Position numbers and translations under genes: made by a program. A stretch of DNA of 43,654 nucleotides, from NCBI GenBank assembly GCA_013821605.1, contig JACDGP010000037.1, positions 1 to 43,654 on the forward strand, in the 5' to 3' direction. The first letter of the stretch is position 1. Each line of letters opens with the position of its first letter. The DNA is from Herpetosiphonaceae bacterium. Its GTDB lineage: Bacteria > Chloroflexota > Chloroflexia > Chloroflexales > Kallotenuaceae. Shown here one piece after another: positions 25,671-34,225 of the stretch. The notes under the pieces were generated by a model that did not search any database, was not told the DNA's origin, and saw only the letters and a program-made list of their open reading frames with translations.

Positions 25671-27458
25671 TTAGTATTTTCGTTCTTCAGGCTGGAAGCG
25701 CGGCCCATCGGGGCCATAGCGTACCGGCTTATAGTCGAGACGCGCACGGCCATCGGCTTCGCGGTAAGCTAGTGTATGCTTCATCCAGTGTGTATCATCG
25801 CGCTTGGGAAAATCGCGCCGGGCATGGGCACCGCGTGACTCTTGGCGAGCTAGGGCACCTGCGACGATGCATTCGCTGAATTCGAGCAAGTGTGCCAACT
25901 CCAGCGTCTCAATCAACTCTGTGTTGTAGCGGCGACCCTTATCATCCAACGAGATGAGGGCGAAACGTTCGCGCAAATCTTCGATAATCCCCAGCTCTGC
26001 TTCTAACTTCTCGGGGGTACGGAAGACACCCGCATTCTGGAACATCGTCGCTTGCAACTCTTTGCGAATATCGGCTGCGATTTCACGACCGGTGCGGCTC
26101 AACAGCTCTCGGAGCTCATCTTCCGCCTGCTTGAGGGCCTGAGAGGGCATGGCTGGGATAGCAGCGCCGACACCTTGGCTCTCCAGATGCAAAAAGTTTG
26201 CGATAGTTTGGCCGGTGCGGCGCCCGTAGACGGTTGCTTCCAGCAATGAATTCGTTCCGAGCCGGTTCGCACCATGCACCGAGGCACAGGCGCATTCTCC
26301 TGCGGCAAAAAAGCCCTGCACGATCTCGTTCTCGCCGCGCACGACCCGTCCATCGGCATCGGTCGGAATACCACCCATTGAGTAGTGGGCGGTCGGTTGG
26401 ATCGGCACGGGCTCGGTCACAGGGTCGATGCCAAGGTAGTCGCGCGCCAGCTCGGTGATTTGGGGCAGACGCTCATCAAGCTTTTGCTTGCCCAAATGCC
26501 GTAGGTCGAGCAGAACATATTCGCCATTCGGCCCGGCCCCGCGTCCGGCCTCAAGCTCGGAGTAGATCGAGCGACTGACCACATCGCGGGGTGCCAGTTC
26601 CATCCGACCTGGCGCATAGCGCGACATGAAACGCTCGTTCAAGCCGTTGAGTAAATAACCACCTTCGCCGCGTGCACCTTCCGACAGCAGAATCCCATGT
26701 GAGAAGAGGCCGGTCGGATGGAATTGGACGAACTCCATATCTTCTAATGGTATCCCAGCGCGATACGCTGCAGTGATACCATCGCCGGTCGAGGAAAAGG
26801 CGTTCGAGGTGATCTTAAAGGCGCGCCCATAACCGCCGGTCCCAAACATGGTCGCCTTGGCATTCACGGCATGCACTTCGCCCGTGCGAATATCCAACGC
26901 GGTGACGCCCCGGCAACTATTATCTTCGATCACCACACTGAGCATATACCATTCGGGATACACTTTGACGTTGTAGCGCACAAGCTCGCCATACAGTGTA
27001 TGGAGCAGGGCATGGCCGGTGCGGTCGGCAGCGTAGCAGGCGCGCGGGTTTGTATGGCCGCCAAAGGGCCGTTGGGCGATACGCCCATCCGGCATACGCG
27101 AGAAAGGCACACCCATATGTTCGAGCTCGTAGATCGTCGGCACGGCTTCGCGTGCCAGGATCTCCTGGGCATCTTGGTCACCGATAAAATCGGCACCTTT
27201 GACCGTATCATACATATGCGTCAGCCAGTCGTCGCCAGGCTGATCTTCCGGTGCGGCTACTGGCACACCATTCGCATCATAACGAATATTGCCGAGTGCA
27301 GCTGCAATTCCACCCTGCGCCGCTCCCGAGTGCGAGCGCGTAGGATACACCTTGGTGATCAGCGCAATATCCGCCTGCGGAGCTTTTCGGCGGATTTCAA
27401 CCGCCGCGCGCATCCCCGCTAGCCCACTCCCCACCACGATGACATCATGTGTGATCAT
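25671..27458 (-). CDS. sdhA: Succinate dehydrogenase flavoprotein subunit
   Basis: A 595-residue catalytic subunit that oxidises succinate to fumarate in the TCA cycle. It has the FAD fold VIVVGSGLAGMRAAVE (6-21), the covalent flavin histidine H43 in TRSHSGAAQGG, the substrate loop FVQFHPTGLF, an EGARGEGGYLLN arginine region, and a capping C-terminal domain with HARRDFPKRDD. Length is normal. It is preceded by the two membrane anchors and followed by sdhB, so the order is C-D-A-B. Confidence 0.97.
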   Translation of the reverse strand: MITHDVIVVGSGLAGMRAAVEIRRKAPQADIALITKVYPTRSHSGAAQGGIAAALGNIRYDANGVPVAAPEDQPGDDWLTHMYDTVKGADFIGDQDAQEILAREAVPTIYELEHMGVPFSRMPDGRIAQRPFGGHTNPRACYAADRTGHALLHTLYGELVRYNVKVYPEWYMLSVVIEDNSCRGVTALDIRTGEVHAVNAKATMFGTGGYGRAFKITSNAFSSTGDGITAAYRAGIPLEDMEFVQFHPTGLFSHGILLSEGARGEGGYLLNGLNERFMSRYAPGRMELAPRDVVSRSIYSELEAGRGAGPNGEYVLLDLRHLGKQKLDERLPQITELARDYLGIDPVTEPVPIQPTAHYSMGGIPTDADGRVVRGENEIVQGFFAAGECACASVHGANRLGTNSLLEATVYGRRTGQTIANFLHLESQGVGAAIPAMPSQALKQAEDELRELLSRTGREIAADIRKELQATMFQNAGVFRTPEKLEAELGIIEDLRERFALISLDDKGRRYNTELIETLELAHLLEFSECIVAGALARQESRGAHARRDFPKRDDTHWMKHTLAYREADGRARLDYKPVRYGPDGPRFQPEERKY

Positions 27459-27508
27459 AAAAAATATCGGCTCCAGATCGAGTGTAGGCGGGGTCTGTGC
27501 CGCCGAGC

Positions 27509-27934
27509 TTAACTACCTACCGAGTTCTGCATTTGGGCCAGGGCAAGCAACGTTAGGGACCCATCATATAAGAAATACAGCCCGATCAGCATAACCAGGA
27601 TCGTCAGTACCCGGCGCGCCGCCGGATTCGTCACGAGGTCATAGATCACGTTGCGCACACCGTTCAAGCCATGAAACAGGGTGCAGGTGAGTAGCCCGAT
27701 ATCATTAATCGCATAGATCACGGGATAGGCATAAAAGCGCCGGTTGACTAACTCGAAGGTCAGCTTGTTCCCGGTGCGCAAGTCAAGATAATGATTAAAG
27801 ATCATGTGGACGGTCAAGAACACAATCAGGCCATAGGCGGTCAGCCGCATCAACAGCCAAGAATACGTTCCGGTTTTCGGTGCTACGCGCACCGGTTGTG
27901 GCTGGGCAGTCACGCTGCCAACAACTCGTTCCAT
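27509..27934 (-). CDS. sdhD: Succinate dehydrogenase membrane anchor subunit
   Basis: A 141-residue protein with three membrane segments: about 26-50, 70-98 and 108-134. Likely heme-ligand or quinone-site histidines are H43 and H48 in the first segment and H88 in LFHGLNGVRNVIYD. That last motif is repeated in the neighbouring sdhC, so the two anchors look like distant paralogues and may form a pseudo-symmetric membrane domain. The exact C/D naming is by order only. Confidence 0.86.
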   Translation of the reverse strand: MERVVGSVTAQPQPVRVAPKTGTYSWLLMRLTAYGLIVFLTVHMIFNHYLDLRTGNKLTFELVNRRFYAYPVIYAINDIGLLTCTLFHGLNGVRNVIYDLVTNPAARRVLTILVMLIGLYFLYDGSLTLLALAQMQNSVGS

Positions 27935-27967
27935 ACAACACTGTCCTTAAATACAAAGGTGTGCCAA

Positions 27968-28363
27968 CTAACCGGAGGTCGCCGTGCTGATCGACGGCAG
28001 GTGTGTAAACACCATGACGGCGGAGAATAAGAAAATAGCAATTGTTAAACCGAAGGCTAGCCAGAAGAGCTGCCGCTGATAGCGGATCGCACGCGTTGAT
28101 CCACTATCAAATAAAAGGAGCCGGATGCCGTTTAAGGTGTGATACAACACGACCGCGACCAGCAGCAGATCCATAATCTTCCAAAATGGGGTTTGGAAGA
28201 AGGCGAGCGCCTGATCAAAGGCGGCTTTGCTTTGCTGCGCGGCACGCAAGTCATACAGATGGAGGAGCAAGTAGCCTACTAGCGCCAATCCAGATAAGCG
28301 GTGCAGAAGCCAGGCCAGCATGCCTACGCCCCCACGGTAGCGGTCTCCAATGGTACGATTCAC
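27968..28363 (-). CDS. sdhC: Succinate dehydrogenase cytochrome b subunit
   Basis: A 131-residue membrane anchor with three segments (about 15-38, 60-85 and 97-122). The first contains HRLSG and LLLHLYD (H21, H35), and the second ends LYHTLNGIRLLLFD (H75). The family binds heme b and menaquinone/ubiquinone. I chose GTG 28363, because AAGGAG lies six bases before it; an earlier TTG at 28387 would put that site inside the gene. It is first in the sdh operon, with a TATACT box about 65 bases upstream (28431-28426). Confidence 0.86.
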   Translation of the reverse strand: MNRTIGDRYRGGVGMLAWLLHRLSGLALVGYLLLHLYDLRAAQQSKAAFDQALAFFQTPFWKIMDLLLVAVVLYHTLNGIRLLLFDSGSTRAIRYQRQLFWLAFGLTIAIFLFSAVMVFTHLPSISTATSG

Positions 28364-28463
28364 ACCTTTCTCCTTATCCCGAAGCAATCCCTACGTGTTT
28401 GCCGACGGCAGTCGAAGCGCCCCACAGTATAATTTCTCCGCAGCCGCTCACCTTCATACCTAT

Positions 28464-29621
28464 TTAGCGGCCAAGAATCAGGGGCTTCAGCGCTGCAATA
28501 ACCTGTTCGTTTTCCTCCGGCATGTTATAGAAATAGGGTGAGACACGCACGTGTCCCGGCCGGTGGTCCACAATAATGCCTTGCTGCTTGAGAGCTTTTA
28601 CCGCGCCAGATGCATCGGGTGCCGGAAACATAACAATGCCGGCGTGCTCTTCTAACTTCGGGGGTATCTTGAGCGGCAAGCCGGCTTCCTGCGCCCGATC
28701 AACCAGATCGCAGACAAGCTCAACTTCACGGGCGCGTACCGCAGAAACACCAATTTCCAGCAGCAGATCAATGCCCGCTTTGGCGGCATGCACTGCAGCT
28801 AGGGCAGGTGTACCTAGTTCGAAGCGGCGCGCGTCGTCGGCATATGCAAAGTGTTCCGCATCAAAGTTGAACATGGTGCTATGCGCAAACCAGCCAGTGA
28901 TTGTCGGTTCGAGTTGCTGCACAAGCTCCGGCCTAACGTACAACTCGACGATGCCGGGACCACCCAGCAACCACTTCAAGCCACCAGACAGATAATAATC
29001 AACATCGAGTGCCTGTACATCTACCGAGAGCTGACCTGCTGCTTGGTAGCCATCAACCAGTATATGGGCACCTGCAGCGTGAGCCAAACAAGCTAACTCA
29101 GCGACGGGCTGAATATAGCCGCTCGTAAATAACACATGCGAAGTAGCAACCAACGCCGTACAATCATCAATCGCCGCTGCCCACTGCTCCAGTGGCACCT
29201 GGATATGGTCTTCACTCGGTAGGATCACGACTTCCACCCCCGGTTTGACTAGCCATTGATAGGGAATGGTGGGGAAGTCGAGCGCCGTTGTCACAATTCG
29301 GGAACGCTCCGTATAGGGATAGCACGAAGCCACAACACTCAACGCCGAAGAGATCGAATGAGCGAGCGCCACGCTACCCGCCGGGGCGTTAATGAGTTGC
29401 TCAAAGTTTGCGCGTAGCGCGGCACACTCACCCAGCCATGTCTGATACCAAGCCGAGGCCCCATAGTGCTCCCAGGTAGCCATGAAGCGCTCCATCGCTG
29501 CCCGTGATCGCTGGCTCAATGGACCTAGCGAGCAGGTGTTTAGGTATGTGGTGCGCTCCAGTGTTGGGAACTCCTGGCGGTACGTCTCCCAAGCTGTAAC
29601 CGGTTGTGTGCTTGACAGCAT
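28464..29621 (-). CDS. Class V aminotransferase-fold PLP enzyme
   Basis: A 385-residue PLP-dependent enzyme of the NifS/kynureninase/isopenicillin-N-epimerase group. It has YLNTCSLGPLS near the N-terminus (26-36), the PLP-binding D190 in ILVDGYQAAGQ and the Schiff-base lysine K216 in SGGLKWLLGGPG. Members act as cysteine desulfurases, kynureninases or epimerases; none of these can be preferred here, since the cysteine loop of NifS enzymes is not evident. It stands alone: hairpins separate it from the YIP1-like gene upstream, and sdhC follows it downstream with its own promoter. Confidence 0.87.
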   Translation of the reverse strand: MLSSTQPVTAWETYRQEFPTLERTTYLNTCSLGPLSQRSRAAMERFMATWEHYGASAWYQTWLGECAALRANFEQLINAPAGSVALAHSISSALSVVASCYPYTERSRIVTTALDFPTIPYQWLVKPGVEVVILPSEDHIQVPLEQWAAAIDDCTALVATSHVLFTSGYIQPVAELACLAHAAGAHILVDGYQAAGQLSVDVQALDVDYYLSGGLKWLLGGPGIVELYVRPELVQQLEPTITGWFAHSTMFNFDAEHFAYADDARRFELGTPALAAVHAAKAGIDLLLEIGVSAVRAREVELVCDLVDRAQEAGLPLKIPPKLEEHAGIVMFPAPDASGAVKALKQQGIIVDHRPGHVRVSPYFYNMPEENEQVIAALKPLILGR

Positions 29622-29654
29622 GAGACATCCTTGTCGATGACGCCGTTAACTAAC

Positions 29655-29694
29655 AATAAAAGCACCGTGATCTTTTTTTCACGATGCTTTTATT
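29655..29694 (-). terminator. A/T-flanked hairpin before the class V PLP gene
   Basis: Sixteen-base arms at 29655-29670 and 29679-29694. On the minus strand every pair forms if one G-U wobble is allowed; on the plus strand one is a mismatch, so it is better suited to minus-strand RNA. It is followed there by a T-rich run. A TATAAT (29697-29692) overlaps its start, so it could instead be part of the PLP gene leader. Confidence 0.5.
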
Positions 29695-29743
29695 ATAGCG
29701 TAGTTTAGCTATGGTTCGGCACTGCCCAGTGGCAGGCACCCAT

Positions 29744-29778
29744 GTTTATCCTTAGCGTTGGTCACGCTCAGGATAAAC
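29744..29778. terminator. Hairpin between YIP1-like and PLP genes
   Basis: Fifteen-base arms (GTTTATCCTTAGCGT and ACGCTCAGGATAAAC) pair with one mismatch around a five-base loop. A second small dyad, CACTGCCCAGTG, is near 29720. No T-tract is present, so the role could be termination or a small intergenic repeat. Confidence 0.45.
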
Positions 29779-29881
29779 ACGCGTGCCAGCATCGTCCGGT
29801 TGGTTAAAGAGGAGTCCAGCGCGAACCAGAGGCGACATGCTTAATTCCTTTCATAAACGGCAAGGTCATGAGCAATGACGA

Positions 29882-30454
29882 TCAGATACGAAAGACCGCG
29901 CTGATCAAAAAGCTGACGATAAAAGTCGCGACTGCGGCCATGATCAGCACGCGCCAAGCTCGCCCCGAGTCCGTGATATTCATGCTCGATTCGACCGCCA
30001 TATGACCCAGCCGGATCTCAAATACCAAAATGGCGATGGCCACTATGAGACCGATGATGGCTGCCAGCACGTTAATAATCGGAATAAACGCCAGCAGCAG
30101 CAGGACCGTACCTAAAATGCTGCCGATGACCTGTAACGGTGCGACGAAGAGGGAAAAGGTATACGCGACCTCATCCAGTGTCCCAGTGCCACCTTGACGC
30201 TGGCCAATATAGTAGGTCGCATACGTAAAGACCAGGAAATTCACGATCACTGCGATCAACTGTCCGATGAAGCGGCGCGGGCCACCAAACAAGCCAAAGA
30301 TACCCGCGATGATCGCCGCAACCGCTATATAGATTAAGGCTTTTTGCAAGTTGCCACGACGCTCAAAGCGCTCGAAGGTTGGGACACTTGGCTGCGTCAG
30401 CACCAGAATGCTGCTATTCACCATCTCTTGCAAGCTTCCGCCAACGTTGTTCAT
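29882..30454 (-). CDS. YIP1-family-like membrane protein
   Basis: A 190-residue integral membrane protein with about five hydrophobic segments (about 38-58, 62-84, 95-125, 128-148 and 167-188) after a short polar N-terminus. The DEVAYTFSLFVAPLQVIG stretch and overall layout are like bacterial YIP1-domain proteins. The function is unknown. It is downstream of the biotin carboxylase gene on the same strand, 49 bases away, so they may share a transcript. Confidence 0.7.
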   Translation of the reverse strand: MNNVGGSLQEMVNSSILVLTQPSVPTFERFERRGNLQKALIYIAVAAIIAGIFGLFGGPRRFIGQLIAVIVNFLVFTYATYYIGQRQGGTGTLDEVAYTFSLFVAPLQVIGSILGTVLLLLAFIPIINVLAAIIGLIVAIAILVFEIRLGHMAVESSMNITDSGRAWRVLIMAAVATFIVSFLISAVFRI

Positions 30455-30503
30455 ACGGCTTCCTCCATATACTTAACGGTCAACTCTCGCGCCCCTCACC
30501 CTG

Positions 30504-32267
30504 CTAGACCTCCAACGTCACCAATGACATCCCCGCTTGTACGGATTGTCCTGGCTGGACCAATACTGCCTTCACGCGACCGGCATGTGTTGCCACCACC
30601 TCATTTTCCATCTTCATCGCTTCTACCACAGCGACGACCTGACCAACCTGAAGCATGTCGCCCGGTGCGACACGGATGGTGACCACGGTACCCTGCAATG
30701 GCGCGACCAGCGTACCAGGAGCAGTCGGTGCTTTCGAGCGTTTAGCCGCGTGTGGTACGTAACTCGCTGGCTGCCGCTGAACAGCGTCATTGGCAAGCAA
30801 ATCTTCTGGCACAGCCACGCGGACGGTGAAACGCTTGCCATTGACTTCGACCGCGAAGCGACGCGCGCCATTAAATTCATCGAAATCGTCGCCCATAATA
30901 GGCGGTGTTGCCAGTGCGTGCAACCCGGCCTCGCCGATATGGTCCTCGATAAAGCGTACAGTTGCCTCGCCGCGTACAAAGGCGGGGTTACGTAAGAGCA
31001 GTTGATGGAAGGGAATAGTGGTCTTGACTCCGCTGATCTCAAAGTCGCTTAATGCTCGCACCATCCGTGCGAGTGCCTCGGGACGATCACTGCCCCAGGT
31101 AATGAGCTTGGCGATCAACGAATCATAGAATTGCGGGATCGTGCTCCCTGCTTTGAAGCCAGTATCCACCCGCACGCCCAGTCCATGCGGCTCAGCATAA
31201 GATGCGAGGGTTCCTAGCGAAGGGGCAAAGTTAGCCGCGGGATCTTCGGCATTGATACGGCACTCGATCGCATGACCGCGTAGCACAATATCATGCTGTG
31301 TATAAGGCAACGGTTCGCCCTGCGCGATGCGTAGTTGCCACTTCACCAGATCAAGACCGGTAATTGCTTCGGTCACCGTATGCTCGACCTGGATACGGGT
31401 ATTCATTTCGAGAAAGTAAAACTGACCGTCAGACCATAAAAATTCGAGCGTACCAGCCCCGACATAGCCTACCTGCTCGCACAGCCGGACGGCCGCTGCT
31501 TGCATGGAGGTGCGCACCTCAGGGGTCATAACCGGTGATGGTGCTTCTTCGAGGAGCTTCTGATGACGGCGTTGCACCGAGCAATCACGTTCACCCAGCG
31601 CCAGGACTGTGCCATGCTGATCTGCCAAGATCTGAATCTCGATGTGCCGAGGATTCATTAGGTACTTTTCGACGTAGACCGTATCATCTTTAAAGTAGGC
31701 TGCGGCTTCACGACGTGAGCTTTGGAAAGCTTCCTCAACCTCTCCCGGCGCATGGGCCACCTTTAATCCCCGCCCGCCTCCACCCGATGCCGCTTTGAGT
31801 GCGATGGGATAGCCAAATTGTTCACCAAGGAGGCGCGCAGCTTCGGCAGAAGTAACGGGAGCGGTGGTGCCAGGAACGAGTGGCACATTGGCGTGGGTTG
31901 CCTCGCGACGAGCAGCAATCTTGCTGCCCATCCGCTCCATAGCCGTTGCCGAAGGACCTATAAAGACGATGCCGGCAGCTACACAGGCCCGCGCGAAGGC
32001 TGCATTTTCAGCCAGAAAGCCATAGCCAGGATGGATCGCATCCACATGAGCTTGGCGTGCGACGGCGATGATCGTGTCGATGCGTAAGTAGCTATCGACT
32101 GCCGGCGGTGGGCCGATGAGAAAGGCTTCATCGGCGTAGTGCACGTGTAAGCTATCACGATCAGCTTCCGAGTAGACGGCGACCGTCCAGAACCCAAGTT
32201 CGCGGCAGGCGCGCATGACCCGGAGTGCAATCTCGCCCCGATTAGCAACGAGCACACGGTTAAACAT
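30504..32267 (-). CDS. Acyl-CoA carboxylase alpha subunit (biotin carboxylase + BCCP)
   Basis: A 587-residue fusion. Residues 1-about 445 are biotin carboxylase: VLVANRGEIALRVMRA, PGYGFLAENAAFA, the glycine-rich KAASGGGGRGLK ATP loop, MNTRIQVEHTVTE and EDPAANFAPS. The C-terminal about 75 residues are a biotin carrier domain with biotinyl lysine K552 in VVEAMKMEN. This layout matches acetyl/propionyl-CoA carboxylase alpha chains, which work with a separate carboxyltransferase not present here. ATG 32267 is preferred to the adjoining GTG 32270. A small epsilon-like gene lies 12 bases upstream, which supports an acyl-CoA rather than pyruvate carboxylase. Confidence 0.93.
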   Translation of the reverse strand: MFNRVLVANRGEIALRVMRACRELGFWTVAVYSEADRDSLHVHYADEAFLIGPPPAVDSYLRIDTIIAVARQAHVDAIHPGYGFLAENAAFARACVAAGIVFIGPSATAMERMGSKIAARREATHANVPLVPGTTAPVTSAEAARLLGEQFGYPIALKAASGGGGRGLKVAHAPGEVEEAFQSSRREAAAYFKDDTVYVEKYLMNPRHIEIQILADQHGTVLALGERDCSVQRRHQKLLEEAPSPVMTPEVRTSMQAAAVRLCEQVGYVGAGTLEFLWSDGQFYFLEMNTRIQVEHTVTEAITGLDLVKWQLRIAQGEPLPYTQHDIVLRGHAIECRINAEDPAANFAPSLGTLASYAEPHGLGVRVDTGFKAGSTIPQFYDSLIAKLITWGSDRPEALARMVRALSDFEISGVKTTIPFHQLLLRNPAFVRGEATVRFIEDHIGEAGLHALATPPIMGDDFDEFNGARRFAVEVNGKRFTVRVAVPEDLLANDAVQRQPASYVPHAAKRSKAPTAPGTLVAPLQGTVVTIRVAPGDMLQVGQVVAVVEAMKMENEVVATHAGRVKAVLVQPGQSVQAGMSLVTLEV

Positions 32268-32279
32268 CACCCTGCCTTA

Positions 32280-32486
32280 TTACAAACGGCGTAGCCGCTC
32301 AATGGTACCCCAGGTTGGTACAAGCGAGACTTTCACCGGTGGAAAACCTTGCTGGCTAAGCTTCGTCCCCGCCCGCCAAGCGGAGAGCAGCATAGGTCGG
32401 CGAGATGGTTCAACTGGCCAAAGCAACTCGTTAATCGCAGCGAGGGCCGCAGCTACTTCATCAGTCGTTGGTGGAATGCTCAGCAT
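32280..32486 (-). CDS. Small acyl-CoA carboxylase epsilon-like protein
   Basis: A 68-residue protein, MLSIPPTTDEVAAALAAI onward, with an SAWRAGTKL segment in its second half. The PTxxEVAAxLAAI...SxWR pattern is like the epsilon subunit of actinobacterial acyl-CoA carboxylases, which helps assemble the alpha and beta chains; the match is weak and short. It is 12 bases upstream of the alpha subunit gene on the same strand. A longer frame runs upstream, but it would overlap the divergent polyprenyl synthase gene, and a TATAAT box places transcription right at ATG 32486, so I take the short form. Confidence 0.55.
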   Translation of the reverse strand: MLSIPPTTDEVAAALAAINELLWPVEPSRRPMLLSAWRAGTKLSQQGFPPVKVSLVPTWGTIERLRRL

Positions 32487-32493
32487 AACGTTT

Positions 32494-32523
32494 ATTATAT
32501 CCGAGGGCTGTACCAGTTCGCAA
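32494..32523 (-). promoter_or_regulatory. Promoter for a leaderless epsilon-like/carboxylase transcript
   Basis: The minus strand has TTGCGA (32523-32518), an 18-base spacer and a perfect TATAAT (32499-32494). Seven bases later is the ATG at 32486, so the RNA would start at or next to the A of the start codon. No Shine-Dalgarno is present, as expected for a leaderless message. Confidence 0.6.
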
Positions 32524-32679
32524 CTCCATTGTGCCGTGTCTACGTACATGGCACTAACGGGGGATCGGGCCAGCGCCTGATTGACTTTACGGACGCTATC
32601 CGGTACGCTTAGCCCGTGGGAACTTTCACAATCGCTAACCGTGCCACTCCTACTTTTTCGTTTATAGGGGGTTGGATCT

Positions 32680-33648
32680 ATGCAACAAGCTGTCATTACG
32701 ACCAATCTCCTGCCAGATTTGCAGGCAATTGACGAGCACATTGTTTGGAAGCTGCAAACTAACTCTACGCTGATCAACGTCGCAGGACGGTATTTGCTGG
32801 CGAGCGGTGGCAAACGGATTCGCGCTTCGTTAGCCGTGCTGTCGGCCCAACTCGGCAAAAAGTACCGGCTCGAAAATGTGCTGCATGCAGCAGCAGCAGT
32901 CGAGCTCATTCATGCAGCTAGTCTGGTGCATGACGACTTAATTGACGATGCTGAGACACGGCGCGGGCGCACGACTGTACATACCAAATGGAGCGGGAAT
33001 GTCGCTCTGATGCTCGGCGATTATCTTTTTGCGATGGCTGCTGGCGAGATGGCCTTGGCCCCCGATGCACGTGTTATTTCGATCTTTGCCGACGCCGTAC
33101 AACGTATTTGTGAGGCTGAACTGGCACCGGTTCAAGATGTCCAGCCAACGGATATGGTGCTCAACCAATATTATGCCAAGATTGGTGGCAAGACAGCTGC
33201 ATTGTTTGAAGCAGCTGCCCGTGCCGGCTTGATATGTGGTAGTGGCGATGATCGAGCAGTGGCAGAGATCGGTCAATTTGGCTACGATATTGGCTTAGCC
33301 TTCCAAATAGTTGACGATGTGCTGGATTTCACCGGAGATGAGCTCACTTTGGGGAAGCCAGCCGGACATGATTTGACCGAAGGTACCATTACGCTACCTT
33401 TAATCTATGCGGTACAAGATGGTGGTGGGGCAATTTTGCACGAGGTCGTCCATACCGATGGACCAACAGCGAAGCTGGTTGCTACGGCCGTGGCCGAAGT
33501 TCGGCGCATGCATGGACCAGAACGTGCCGTGCAGGAAGCCGAGCGATTGGTCGCTCAGGCAAATGAGCGGCTTGAATATTTCGAGGATGGGCCAGCCAAG
33601 GCAGCACTGCTCGATCTGGCAGCCTTCGCACTGAGACGCGCTATGTAG
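32680..33648 (+). CDS. Trans-polyprenyl diphosphate synthase
   Basis: A 322-residue isoprenyl chain elongation enzyme. It has GGKRIRASL (43-51), first aspartate-rich motif DDLIDD (85-90), GDYLFAMA, KIGGKTAALFEAA, FQIVDDVLDF with the second motif (212-216), and GKPAGHDLTEG. The residues four and five before the first motif are small (Ala80, Ser81), which usually allows long products, such as the side chain of menaquinone or ubiquinone. AGGGGG precedes the ATG. It is divergent from the carboxylase operon, and a hairpin follows. Confidence 0.93.
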   Translation: MQQAVITTNLLPDLQAIDEHIVWKLQTNSTLINVAGRYLLASGGKRIRASLAVLSAQLGKKYRLENVLHAAAAVELIHAASLVHDDLIDDAETRRGRTTVHTKWSGNVALMLGDYLFAMAAGEMALAPDARVISIFADAVQRICEAELAPVQDVQPTDMVLNQYYAKIGGKTAALFEAAARAGLICGSGDDRAVAEIGQFGYDIGLAFQIVDDVLDFTGDELTLGKPAGHDLTEGTITLPLIYAVQDGGGAILHEVVHTDGPTAKLVATAVAEVRRMHGPERAVQEAERLVAQANERLEYFEDGPAKAALLDLAAFALRRAM

Positions 33649-33670
33649 TTTCTCTGACACCCGTGATACA

Positions 33671-33703
33671 AATGGCCTAGCTACCAGCGGCAGCTAGGCC
33701 ATT
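33671..33703. terminator. Hairpin after polyprenyl synthase gene
   Basis: Twelve-base perfect arms (AATGGCCTAGCT with AGCTAGGCCATT) and a nine-base loop lie 23 bases after the stop. There is no clear T-tract on the plus strand. Confidence 0.65.
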
Positions 33704-33816
33704 ATCGTGGACGGCAGTAGTTTCCCGATTTGCGAATGTCTAGCAGCCATAGGTGAGGGCACTTTACTTGCTACACGATTAACAGGGGCTGTAGTTGCAA
33801 ATCGTCGGTGGAGCTT

Positions 33817-34170
33817 ATGGCGTCGGTGCTCGTGGTTGAAGATGAAGGTGTCCTTTTGGAAATGCTCGCGGCCCTCGTAGAGGAAAGCGGGCATCATCCG
33901 ATCATGGCGACAAATGGTCAAGAAGCCTTGAATGTGCTGCAAAATACACAAGAACTGCCAGCATTGATCATCTCAGATATTATGATGCCGCAGATGAATG
34001 GCATTGCATTAGCACACGCGGTACATTCCGACCCACGCCTCCATCACCTTCCGCTGATTCTGATGAGTGCTGCCGGAACACCACCACCGGCCATCGCCAA
34101 TCATTTCATCGCCAAGCCATTCAACATTGATGATCTAGAAGGTCTGATCCTACGCTATGTTACCGGTTAG
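33817..34170 (+). CDS. Stand-alone response regulator receiver protein
   Basis: A 117-residue single-domain receiver: VVEDEG (6-11), phospho-acceptor D54 in IISDIMMPQMNG, a Ser/Thr position in ILMSAAG and K100 in FIAKPF. No output domain is present. GGTGGAG lies just before ATG 33817, so I take this start rather than the GTG at 33808. It is a single gene, converging with the Doc-like gene; no histidine kinase is nearby. Confidence 0.88.
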   Translation: MASVLVVEDEGVLLEMLAALVEESGHHPIMATNGQEALNVLQNTQELPALIISDIMMPQMNGIALAHAVHSDPRLHHLPLILMSAAGTPPPAIANHFIAKPFNIDDLEGLILRYVTG

Positions 34171-34225
34171 GATTAACGAGCGAGCAGCGCATGCCGAAGC
34201 TACAAGCCGGTGTTGCGCAACATGG

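Noticed and set aside
32280-32909. 209-residue minus-strand reading of the epsilon-like gene
   Set aside because: Its first 140 residues run through the start of the divergent polyprenyl synthase gene and show no family features; the promoter supports the short form.
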